Positions 1-6,570 of a stretch of 64,000 bases of DNA are shown in pieces. Under the pieces are notes generated by a model, which saw only the letters and a list, made by a program, of their open reading frames with translations, was not told the origin of the DNA and made no database searches. Both the position numbers and the translations under genes were made by a program. This stretch comes from Paenibacillus_S vulneris (GTDB lineage Bacteria > Bacillota > Bacilli > Paenibacillales > NBRC-103111): NCBI RefSeq assembly GCF_039543185.1, contig NZ_BAABJG010000055.1:310001-374000 (forward strand). The letters are read 5' to 3'. Numbering within the stretch: the first letter of the stretch is position 1; every line of letters begins with the position of its first letter.

Positions 1-93
1 TTACTTCGTAAGCGTTGCTGAGTTTTGCTGTGCAAAACTTACATCGTAAGAGTTGCTTGAGTTTTGCTGTGCAAAACTTACTTCGTAAGCGTT
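1..93. repeat. Tandem hairpin repeat, about 39-bp unit, 2.3 copies
   Basis: A unit of about 39 bp is repeated head to tail. The segment GAGTTTTGCTGTGCAAAAC occurs at 20-38 and again at about 59-77, and a CTTAC-ttc/atc-GTAAG block occurs three times, near 2-12, 39-50 and 78-89. Each block is a small inverted repeat (GTTTTGC-tgt-GCAAAAC and CTTAC-nnn-GTAAG), so a transcript would fold into a string of short hairpins. The repeat runs right up to the cysT stop codon. It may continue past the window edge. Its position between sulfate-transport genes suggests a dispersed intergenic repeat that could act on mRNA processing; that role is inferred. Confidence 0.75.
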
Positions 94-928
94 AATTCGA
101 TACATTCAAGCGGTTCGCCCGCCATTGGATGAAGTTGATGACCAGCAGCATCAGGAATGAAATGACCAGCATGACAAGCGCGATAGCGGTTGCTCCTGCA
201 TAATCGTACTGCTCCAGTTTGGTCATGATAAGCAGTGGGGCAATTTCGGTCTTCATCGGCATGTTCCCCGAGATGAAAACGACGGAGCCGTACTCTCCCA
301 CCGCTCTGGCGAAAGCTAGCGTAAATCCGGTCAACAAGGCCGGCAGCAGCTCGGGAAAAATAATTTTCCTGAACGTTCTCCATCTGCGGGCACCAAGACT
401 AACCGCTGCCTCCTCAATATCCTTCTCCAGCTCCTCGATAACCGGCTGCAGCGTGCGTACAACAAAGGGGATGCCGATAAACGTAAGGGCAAGCGCGATG
501 CCGATAGGGGTAAAGGCAACCTTGATGCCAAGGGGCTCGAGAATACTGCCGATCCAGCCATTTTGCGAATAAATCGTGGTCAAGGCAATCCCCGCTACGG
601 CTGTAGGCAGAGCGAAAGGAAGATCAACCAGCGCGTCTATGAACCGTTTACCCGGAAAGGAATATCGTACAAGGACCCAGGCAACGATAAATCCGAATAC
701 AGTGTTAACCAATGCAGCCCCGATTGCCGTCCCGAAGCTGATTTTGTAGGATGCGAGGACACGCGGATCCGTGACCACGTGCCAAAACTGCACCCATGAC
801 AACCCTGACGTTTTTATGAAGATGGCAGATAACGGAAAGAGGACGATTAAACTGAGATATAACACCGTGAAGCCCATCGACAATCCAAAACCAGGTAATA
901 TACTGCGCTCTTTCCAACCTTTTGCCAT
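92..928 (-). CDS. cysT: Sulfate/thiosulfate ABC transporter permease CysT
   Basis: One of the two inner-membrane channel subunits of the sulfate/thiosulfate importer, which works with the binding protein encoded just upstream and a CysA-type ATPase. The protein (about 278 residues) is strongly hydrophobic with about six membrane segments. It carries the cytoplasmic EAA loop near residue 175 (EEAAVSLGA followed by RRWRTFRKIIFPE), which couples to the ATPase. A longer frame opens at 952, but the ATG at 928 (protein starting MAKGWKERS) has a GAGGAG site about 8 nt ahead, so I take that start. The partner permease and ATPase (cysW, cysA) presumably lie left of the window. The binding-protein gene ends 54 nt upstream, so the two form one operon. 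Confidence 0.93.
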   Translation of the reverse strand: MAKGWKERSILPGFGLSMGFTVLYLSLIVLFPLSAIFIKTSGLSWVQFWHVVTDPRVLASYKISFGTAIGAALVNTVFGFIVAWVLVRYSFPGKRFIDALVDLPFALPTAVAGIALTTIYSQNGWIGSILEPLGIKVAFTPIGIALALTFIGIPFVVRTLQPVIEELEKDIEEAAVSLGARRWRTFRKIIFPELLPALLTGFTLAFARAVGEYGSVVFISGNMPMKTEIAPLLIMTKLEQYDYAGATAIALVMLVISFLMLLVINFIQWRANRLNVSN

Positions 929-982
929 GGATTTCTCTCCTCTGACTTTCATTCTCTTTCATTCCTACTCTATCTTTTAAAG

Positions 983-2074
983 TTATGGTTTATAGATTTG
1001 GTCAAACACGCCGCCATCGTTAAAATGCGTCTTCTGCGTCTTCGTCCATCCGCCGAACGGTTCATCGTCTATGGTGAACAGGTTGACTTTACTGAATTGG
1101 GATTCATATTTCTTGGCTACCGATTCCAGACGAGGACGGTAGTAATTTTTCGCCGCAATATTTTGGCCTTCCTCAGTGTACAAGTATTCCAGGTATGCTT
1201 GCGCTACTTCACGGGTTCCTTTTTTATCGGCGACTTTATCGACAACTGCAACCGGTGGCTCAGCCAGCACGCTGATAGAAGGCGTTACGATCTCGTATTT
1301 ATCTTTGCCAAACTCGTTAATAGACAAGTAGGCTTCATTCTCCCAGGCAATCAAGACATCACCAATGCCGCGCTGTACGAAGGTCGTTGTAGAATCACGG
1401 GCTCCGGAATCCAGCACCGGCACGTTTTTGAACAGCTGCTGCACGAAATCCTTCGCTTTGGCCTCATTCTTTCCATACTTCTGATACGCATAGCCCCAAG
1501 CGGCTACGTAATTCCAGCGGGCGCCGCCCGATGTCTTCGGATTCGGGGTAATTACCTGAACACCCGGTTTGATCAAATCGTCCCAGTCCTTGATCCCTTT
1601 GGGATTCCCTTTTTTAACCAGGAAAACTATCGTTGAAGTGTAAGGAGAGCTGTTGTTGGCCAGCTTCTTCTGCCAATCCTTCTGGATCAAGCCCGCCTCC
1701 TGGATCGCATCAATATCGTAAGCAAGTGCCAATGTTACGACATCCGCCTCCAGCCCGTCGATCACCGACCGCCCTTGTTTGCCGGAGCCGCCGTGGGATT
1801 GCTTGAAGGTAACGGTTTGGCCGGTTTTATTTTTCCAATAGGTTGCAAATGCTTTGTTATAATCCTGGTACAGTTCGCGTGTAGGGTCATAGGATACGTT
1901 GAGAAGCTCTACGGGCTTTGCCGCTGCCGCCTTATTGTCCGGCGAGCCTGTCGGAGCCGTTCCCGCCGCAGGAGCCCCTGCTCCTCCGCCGCATGCGGTA
2001 AGACCCAGCAAGGATAAACTGACTAAACTGACAACGGACCACTTTTTCCAATTCAACAGGTGTACATTCGACAT
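983..2074 (-). CDS. sbp: Sulfate-binding lipoprotein of the ABC importer
   Basis: Extracytoplasmic sulfate-binding protein of 363 residues, tethered by a lipid. The N-terminus has a signal peptide ending in a lipobox (LGLTAC, then GGGAG), followed by a low-complexity Ala/Pro/Gly linker to about residue 50. The mature part matches the sulfate-binding family: LLNVSYDPTRELYQDYNKAF, the QSHGGSGKQGRSV ligand loop, and ADVVTLALAYDID. GAGGGGAG precedes the ATG. It is the first gene of the sbp-cysT operon and has a near-consensus promoter with an overlapping inverted repeat (see 2206-2259), which fits control by sulfur supply. The family also includes thiosulfate binders, so exact ligand preference is not settled. 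Confidence 0.94.
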   Translation of the reverse strand: MSNVHLLNWKKWSVVSLVSLSLLGLTACGGGAGAPAAGTAPTGSPDNKAAAAKPVELLNVSYDPTRELYQDYNKAFATYWKNKTGQTVTFKQSHGGSGKQGRSVIDGLEADVVTLALAYDIDAIQEAGLIQKDWQKKLANNSSPYTSTIVFLVKKGNPKGIKDWDDLIKPGVQVITPNPKTSGGARWNYVAAWGYAYQKYGKNEAKAKDFVQQLFKNVPVLDSGARDSTTTFVQRGIGDVLIAWENEAYLSINEFGKDKYEIVTPSISVLAEPPVAVVDKVADKKGTREVAQAYLEYLYTEEGQNIAAKNYYRPRLESVAKKYESQFSKVNLFTIDDEPFGGWTKTQKTHFNDGGVFDQIYKP

Positions 2075-2205
2075 CTTTATTTTCTCCCCTCATTTATATA
2101 GGACCAAGTCGAACCATATGTAATCTGTTGTTCAATAAGAAGCTTTCGTCTCCTTATCTCGGCTTGAAATCTCCGGTGGTCCGGTTGATTAACTTTTATT
2201 CCGAT

Positions 2206-2229
2206 CTGATTACTATGATTTATAGTCAG
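2206..2229. promoter_or_regulatory. Candidate operator overlapping the sbp transcription start
   Basis: An interrupted inverted repeat with CTGA/TCAG outer arms and perfect ACTAT-gattt-ATAGT inner arms lies immediately downstream of the -10 box, where a repressor would block initiation. A sulfur-responsive regulator such as a CymR-like Rrf2 protein is a plausible ligand from context, but the site does not let me name the protein. Confidence 0.4.
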
Positions 2230-2230
2230 T

Positions 2231-2259
2231 ATATTAGCACCGCTGGTGAAATGTGTCAA
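2231..2259 (-). promoter_or_regulatory. Sigma-A-type promoter of sbp-cysT
   Basis: On the minus strand TTGACA (2259-2254) and TAATAT (2236-2231) are separated by 17 nt. This is close to consensus and lies about 160 nt upstream of the sbp start. The long leader between promoter and gene contains further small inverted repeats, including CCGG-acca-CCGG near 2173-2184. I do not see the conserved core of an S-box (SAM) riboswitch in it. Confidence 0.75.
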
Positions 2260-2352
2260 TCGTTTTTTAGCATTTTATCAAAAGCAAAATAACCCCTAAA
2301 GCAGCTCTTGGCGTCATAGCCGATTCAAATGCTTGCGGGGACTCTATATAGC

Positions 2353-2384
2353 AAAAAAACCTTCGGATCACCCAGGATCCAAAG
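2353..2384 (-). terminator. Rho-independent terminator after zur
   Basis: On the minus strand an imperfect hairpin with arms CCTTTGGATC and GATCCGAAGG is followed by a run of seven T. It starts about 17 nt past the zur stop codon. Confidence 0.85.
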
Positions 2385-2400
2385 GCTCTTCGGTTATACG

Positions 2401-2859
2401 TTATTGGTTCGTTGCTTTAGCCGCACAGTCATCACAATAGCCAAAAATTTCAAATCGGTGGTTCATAATTTGAAAGCCTCCCGGCAAATTGGGAACATGC
2501 TTCATCGGACAAAATTCGAAGGTAACGGTTTTCTCACATTGCAGACAGATCATATGGTGATGATGATGCGATTGGCAGCGCGCACGAAATTTTACGCCTT
2601 CATTCAAATAAAACTGCTCCAGCACGCCCATTTCACTTAACAAACGAAGGTTCCGATATACCGTGTCAAAGCTGACGCCAGGATACTTTTGCCTCATGGA
2701 CTCATAGACATCCTTTGGGGACAAATACCCTTCGGCCTCCGCAAATAAAGCAGCCAAGCTCTTGCGTTGATCCGTAATTCGCCATCCTTTATTGGCCATC
2801 GCCCGGACCATTTCCTGAATGGTTTCTTGCGTATGTTGTTCATGCTCATGATTTGACAT
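2401..2859 (-). CDS. zur: Fur-family zinc-uptake regulator Zur
   Basis: A 152-residue Fur-superfamily repressor, most likely the zinc sensor Zur. The N-terminal winged helix contains FDTVYRNLRLL (about residues 64-74), the DNA-reading helix. The C-terminal half has a His stretch at 98-102 followed by ICLQC (Cys105, Cys108) and a second CDDC pair (Cys142, Cys145), the structural zinc site of Fur proteins. Its layout, including HHHHHMICLQC and the FEI-G-C-DC tail, resembles Bacillus Zur more than Fur or PerR. GAGGG precedes the ATG. It lies 57 nt downstream of a CobW-type GTPase gene in the same operon. A Zur-box match sits upstream of that operon (4037-4047), which implies autoregulation. Confidence 0.85.
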   Translation of the reverse strand: MSNHEHEQHTQETIQEMVRAMANKGWRITDQRKSLAALFAEAEGYLSPKDVYESMRQKYPGVSFDTVYRNLRLLSEMGVLEQFYLNEGVKFRARCQSHHHHHMICLQCEKTVTFEFCPMKHVPNLPGGFQIMNHRFEIFGYCDDCAAKATNQ

Positions 2860-2916
2860 AGTTATCCCTCAATTTATGCATACTTAGGTTAATAATGCCC
2901 GATTTTGCCATCGGAG

Positions 2917-3951
2917 TCAATCCTCTCGCTCCAGCGCCGCCAGTTCCGCCGCGAGTCTTTCCTTCGAAAAATGCTCCCCGATAAATACGGCTACATTAGG
3001 CAAATCTTCCTTGGGAGTTATTTTTACAAAATCCATTTCACGGTAAGCGTATTGGAATAAAAACAAGCTGGCCGTATCTGAAAAACGAAGAATGCCTTTG
3101 GCGCGATATACCTCTTGCGGCAGTCTGCCGACCAGCGCCTCAAATTCCTCACTATCAATAGGTTTGCTAAAATAATGGGTGTACACCATGACATGATCAT
3201 GGGAGTGATGCATCTCGTGTCCATGTTCGGCATGGTGATCGTGATGATGAGACGGGTCTGTGCACACGCCATCTTCCATATGACAATGAGCATGATCCGC
3301 TTCACTATGCGCGTGCTCCGATGCCGTAACCGTCCCTTCAGCTTCTGTTAACCGATCAAACAAGCTCATATCGACTTGACAGCGAACCGTCGCCGTCATG
3401 GGAGCAACCGGATTCAGCTCGCGAATCCCCTTTTCAATAGCTGCAATTGCATCGGTCGGAACCAAATCGATCTTGTTTAAAATCAGCTGCGTCGCGCAGC
3501 GAATTTGATCCTGCATAAGACGGAAGGTTTTGCTCTTCCCTCCTTCATGCTGCTTTTGAAATTGAGCGGCGTCGATGACCGTAATAACGGATTTTAATTC
3601 AAGCTCCGTTAACAGCGAAGCATCGGTCACACCATCCAATATTTCAATCGGGTTCGCGGCACCCGTACATTCAACGAATATCACATCGGGGTCATTATCC
3701 CGGATCAAGTCCCTCAGCTCAAGCCCCAGATCCCCACGGATCGTGCAGCATATACAACCGCTCAGCATCTCGGTCATCGGAACATCGTCTTCCACCAGCA
3801 TGCCGTCCAAATTGACATCGCCCAGCTCATTCATGAGCACTGCGGGCTTTTTGCCGCTTTGCTTATAATATTCAATGGCCTGCGATAGTAGCGTCGTCTT
3901 ACCGCTCCCCAGAAATCCGGATAAAATGTGTACGGGTACGGCCTTTGTCAT
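2917..3951 (-). CDS. CobW/COG0523 GTPase, putative zinc chaperone
   Basis: G3E-family GTPase (344 residues from the chosen start) of the COG0523 group, which insert or move metal, often zinc, under zinc starvation. Visible motifs: P-loop GFLGSGKT (residues 12-19), the metal-binding CxCC (Cys66, Cys68, Cys69), NKID for guanine recognition (159-162), and a His-rich loop at about 213-254 with clusters such as HHHDHH. The C-terminal CobW_C domain follows. The frame opens at 3990, but the ATG at 3951 starts the protein at the conserved MTKAVPVHILSGF and has GAGGAG upstream. It is first in the operon with zur and has a Zur box 86 nt upstream, so zinc limitation likely induces it, as for Bacillus YciC. 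The substrate protein is unknown. Confidence 0.88.
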   Translation of the reverse strand: MTKAVPVHILSGFLGSGKTTLLSQAIEYYKQSGKKPAVLMNELGDVNLDGMLVEDDVPMTEMLSGCICCTIRGDLGLELRDLIRDNDPDVIFVECTGAANPIEILDGVTDASLLTELELKSVITVIDAAQFQKQHEGGKSKTFRLMQDQIRCATQLILNKIDLVPTDAIAAIEKGIRELNPVAPMTATVRCQVDMSLFDRLTEAEGTVTASEHAHSEADHAHCHMEDGVCTDPSHHHDHHAEHGHEMHHSHDHVMVYTHYFSKPIDSEEFEALVGRLPQEVYRAKGILRFSDTASLFLFQYAYREMDFVKITPKEDLPNVAVFIGEHFSKERLAAELAALERED

Positions 3952-4036
3952 GATCGCTTTCTCTCCTCGCCTATCTGCAAATAAAATCATCGTATAAGAA
4001 AATTGTAGCTCTTACCGATAGTAATGTCAATTATGA

Positions 4037-4047
4037 GTAATTATTAC
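4037..4047. promoter_or_regulatory. Zur box upstream of cobW-zur
   Basis: GTAATTATTAC is a perfect inverted repeat matching the core of the Bacillus Zur operator (GTAATNATTAC), inside an AT-rich stretch ahead of the CobW-type gene. A weaker half-match (GTAATgtcaATTA) lies at 4021-4033. Zur with zinc would bind here and silence the operon. Confidence 0.75.
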
Positions 4048-4063
4048 TATTAACAAATCACCA

Positions 4064-4216
4064 TTACCATCCTTTGTACGAACCCTTTTGATACTTAAGC
4101 CAAGACTGGACATCAGAGATCAAATATAAAGTTCCTGAGATGACAGCCAGCTCTCTTTTCTCCGATTCATGCAACAGCTTCCATTTCCCCTCATAATAAC
4201 AAACGTTTTTATGCAT
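4064..4216 (-). pseudogene. Remnant of a folylpolyglutamate synthase C-terminus
   Basis: A 50-codon reading frame with a stop codon just upstream of its ATG. Its second half (RELAVISGTLYLISDV, then QSWLKY) resembles the conserved last strand and helix of FolC/Mur-ligase-type folylpolyglutamate synthases, where a V-I-T-G-S-L-Y-x-I/V-x-E/D-V/I-R pattern is usual. No rest of folC is found here, so this is probably the decayed tail of a lost copy. I cannot exclude a short expressed peptide, but there is no good ribosome site. The assignment rests on motif memory only. Confidence 0.4.
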
Positions 4217-4278
4217 CGTCTATCTAGTAATAGCCATAAAATGTATTCATCTATTATAAACCAAACGGACTAAGGGTT

Positions 4279-4307
4279 TTGAAACTGCCCTATCAGCCGA
4301 CTAATTT
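4279..4307 (+). promoter_or_regulatory. Possible promoter of the glycosidase-like gene
   Basis: TTGAAA (4279-4284) and TAATTT (4302-4307) are 17 nt apart, about 80 nt upstream of the ATG at 4389. Apart from this, the folC remnant and the Zur box, the 3952-4388 stretch shows nothing else I can identify. Confidence 0.4.
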
Positions 4308-4388
4308 GGTATTCTTAAACATATGCAGCTGTAAGAGCTTATATCGTTTGTCAAAGACCGTCAGCTTCGCAGGAAAGGTGGTTACATA

Positions 4389-5741
4389 ATGAAAAACATG
4401 CTGGGTCCTTCCATCCAGGTTGATCCGACCTTCCCCTATTACCGGGATCGGTCGCCGCAAAGCGTTGCCGATGAGCTATGGATCGCAGGCTACAGGGTTG
4501 TCCGTTATTTCGTGACCGACGAGACCCAAGTGAATGATCAGCTGCTCAAGAAGCTGCGCGACCGAGGCTTTGCCGTATGGGCAACGGTTCTGGGGAACGG
4601 AACCTATACGACGGCGCATTTGCCCGACGATTGGCCGGAATGGCAGATGACCTTATTAAAGCCGGTCAACGACGGGTATTACCGTCTCTCTCCCTTCAGC
4701 TACCGCTATGTGGCCTGGAAAAAACAAGCGCTGGCCCGGCTGGTCCGTACCTATCCCTTTGACGGCTTGGAGATAGCGGAGCCTTATTTTCCCGAATGGA
4801 ACGGGTTGTCCAGCAGCGTATACGGCGATGTCGGCCCTTATGCGCGCGCCGCTTTCAAGCAGCAGTACGGCTCGGATATTCCGGATTTTAAATACGCCTC
4901 CTCACCCCTTTACTATAAAAAAAATCCGATTCTGTACCGCCAATGGGTCGAGTTCCGAGTCCATGCGGTGAACCACTTTTTATTCGAGCTCATCAACGGA
5001 ACGCATGGAGTTAGAGAGGCGAGACCCGATATCCGGATCGCCACCTGGTCACTCGGGATCGATGCGGGGCCAGATTCAGTGCAAAAGCTCAGGGAATATC
5101 AAGGGATCGATGCTAACTCGATGATTGCTTACGTAAGGCCTGATGTCCACTTCATTCAGACGCATTGGCCTGATTGGATGCGATGGATGCTGCCGGCGGA
5201 CTACATTCAACGTTATGAGCCCTTCACCTCCCGAATACGAGCCCAATTTCCGAGTTTACCACTAGGTATTCAAACCGACATCGGTTCGTTGAAAAATATG
5301 AGGCGCAGCCGGGAATGGCTGTGGAAGTTTGCCGAAACGGCTGCCAAGCTCGGCTACGCTTCATGGACCGCCTATGAATACCATTTGGGCAAGTACATGT
5401 ACGATGAGCCACCTAAGGCCGTCAGCGCCGGGAGGATCGGGCAGGAACAGGTTCTGGTCCGCTTTACCAAACGAATCGACGAGAAGTCTGCAGCGTCAGC
5501 CGGTCCCTATGTAGTTTATGTCCACGGCCAGCCTGCGAACGATATTCAGGTATCTGTGAAGGAGGTCGACGGCAATCATTTATGGCTGCACAGCTCCAAT
5601 TTCCCGAAAGGCTTGTTTCAGCTGTCCATCCCTGCTATTCAGGATACGCCCCAGCTGTGGCTGTTCCCGGCCAAAAAAGGAAACCTTTCTCACGTTCCTT
5701 GTTTTGTTACGGTGGGAGGAGCGGCTCAGGAAAATGATTGA
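4389..5741 (+). CDS. Putative TIM-barrel glycosidase-like protein
   Basis: A 450-residue protein without a signal peptide. Alternating strand/helix pattern, with acidic residues at strand ends (FDGLEIAEPYFPEWNG near residue 125-140, GIQTDIGS near 295), suggests a (beta/alpha)8 barrel like those of uncharacterised glycoside-hydrolase-like families. The last 90 residues look like a small beta domain. AAAGGTGG precedes the ATG. A terminator follows at 5790-5813, so it is probably monocistronic. I do not recognise a characterised homologue and the catalytic residues and substrate are unknown; lack of an export signal argues for an intracellular substrate or a non-enzymatic role. Confidence 0.7.
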   Translation: MKNMLGPSIQVDPTFPYYRDRSPQSVADELWIAGYRVVRYFVTDETQVNDQLLKKLRDRGFAVWATVLGNGTYTTAHLPDDWPEWQMTLLKPVNDGYYRLSPFSYRYVAWKKQALARLVRTYPFDGLEIAEPYFPEWNGLSSSVYGDVGPYARAAFKQQYGSDIPDFKYASSPLYYKKNPILYRQWVEFRVHAVNHFLFELINGTHGVREARPDIRIATWSLGIDAGPDSVQKLREYQGIDANSMIAYVRPDVHFIQTHWPDWMRWMLPADYIQRYEPFTSRIRAQFPSLPLGIQTDIGSLKNMRRSREWLWKFAETAAKLGYASWTAYEYHLGKYMYDEPPKAVSAGRIGQEQVLVRFTKRIDEKSAASAGPYVVYVHGQPANDIQVSVKEVDGNHLWLHSSNFPKGLFQLSIPAIQDTPQLWLFPAKKGNLSHVPCFVTVGGAAQEND

Positions 5742-5789
5742 TATTTTCATTCCGGCAGCTTAAAATTTAGCAGTCCTGGGAACGATAGG

Positions 5790-5813
5790 ATAGGCTGAAT
5801 GCAGCCTATTTTT
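5790..5813 (+). terminator. Rho-independent terminator after the glycosidase-like gene
   Basis: ATAGGCTG and CAGCCTAT form a perfect stem with a 4-nt loop, followed by T residues, 49 nt past the stop codon and just upstream of the haemolysin III gene. Confidence 0.8.
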
Positions 5814-5839
5814 GAGAAGCAACGGGAGTGGTAACCGGA

Positions 5840-6484
5840 ATGGAAGCAACGTCATGGAAAGAAGAAAAGGCAAACGCCATCAGCCACGGATTGGCCGCTG
5901 TTTTGAGTTCGGCGGCGTTTGTCTTGCTGCTGGTGCAATCGCTAAAAAGCGGGAGCATGGTTCATTTACTTGGAAGCGCGGTGTTCGGGGCATCGCTTGT
6001 CATATTGTACGTTTGCTCCACTCTGCTGCACAGCGCCACTCAGGAGCAAGCAATCGCAAAATATGAAACGCTCGATCATGCCGCAATCTATTTGCTTATT
6101 GCAGGGACCTACACACCCTTCCTTCTTGTATTGCGCCATGGTCCTTTGGGACTGTGCATGCTTATCCTCATATGGGGCTTGACCTGTCTCGGGATCACCT
6201 TGAAGCTGGTGTATCCGGGCCGTTATATGACCTTCTCCATAGGCCAGTACCTGGTCATGGCTTGGCTCATTGTGTTCATCTTACGCCCTCTTCAGCAGGT
6301 ACTGTCTCAAGAAGGAATGCTATGGCTTATCGGGGGGATTCTGCTGTACAGCATAGGCAGCATCTTTTATTTTTGGCGGGGGATCCGGTACCATCACGCC
6401 ATCTGGCATATCTTCGTATCCACCGGAAGCCTATGTCACTTCGTAGCCGTTTATGCTTATGTACTGCCTTTGCTGGCAGACTAG
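5840..6484 (+). CDS. Haemolysin III / PAQR family membrane protein
   Basis: Seven-helix integral membrane protein (about 214 residues) of the HlyIII/YqfA/TrhA branch of the PAQR superfamily. The family signatures are present: EEKANAISHG near the N-terminus, STLLHS with its Ser-His pair in helix 2, LDHAAIYLLIAGTYTPF, and YHHAIWHIFV with HF in the last helices. These conserved Ser, Asp and His residues form a metal-binding, possibly hydrolase-like, site in PAQR receptors. A GTG codon at 5828 opens the frame, but the ATG at 5840 fits the family N-terminus and has GGGAG 11 nt ahead. Physiological role in bacteria is membrane-lipid or fluidity homeostasis rather than true haemolysis. Confidence 0.88.
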   Translation: MEATSWKEEKANAISHGLAAVLSSAAFVLLLVQSLKSGSMVHLLGSAVFGASLVILYVCSTLLHSATQEQAIAKYETLDHAAIYLLIAGTYTPFLLVLRHGPLGLCMLILIWGLTCLGITLKLVYPGRYMTFSIGQYLVMAWLIVFILRPLQQVLSQEGMLWLIGGILLYSIGSIFYFWRGIRYHHAIWHIFVSTGSLCHFVAVYAYVLPLLAD

Positions 6485-6491
6485 TGCTAAT

Positions 6492-6532
6492 AAAAAAAAC
6501 GGCCCCTCCGATGGTTTGGTTGAGGGGCCGTT
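6492..6532 (-). terminator. Strong terminator between convergent hlyIII and topB
   Basis: AACGGCCCCTC and GAGGGGCCGTT form a perfect 11-bp stem around a 13-nt loop. The minus-strand transcript runs from it into eight T, so it mainly ends topB; it could also slow transcripts from the plus-strand haemolysin III gene. Confidence 0.88.
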
Positions 6533-6570
6533 CGATATGATTATGAATTAGTTCAAAGTGATAGATTGGA

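Noticed and set aside
2075..2205. S-box (SAM) riboswitch in the sbp leader
   Set aside because: The leader is long enough but the conserved S-box core sequences are not seen.
3241..3320. Repetitive His-codon stretch as a DNA repeat
   Set aside because: It encodes the His-rich loop of the CobW-type GTPase; the repetition follows from the protein.
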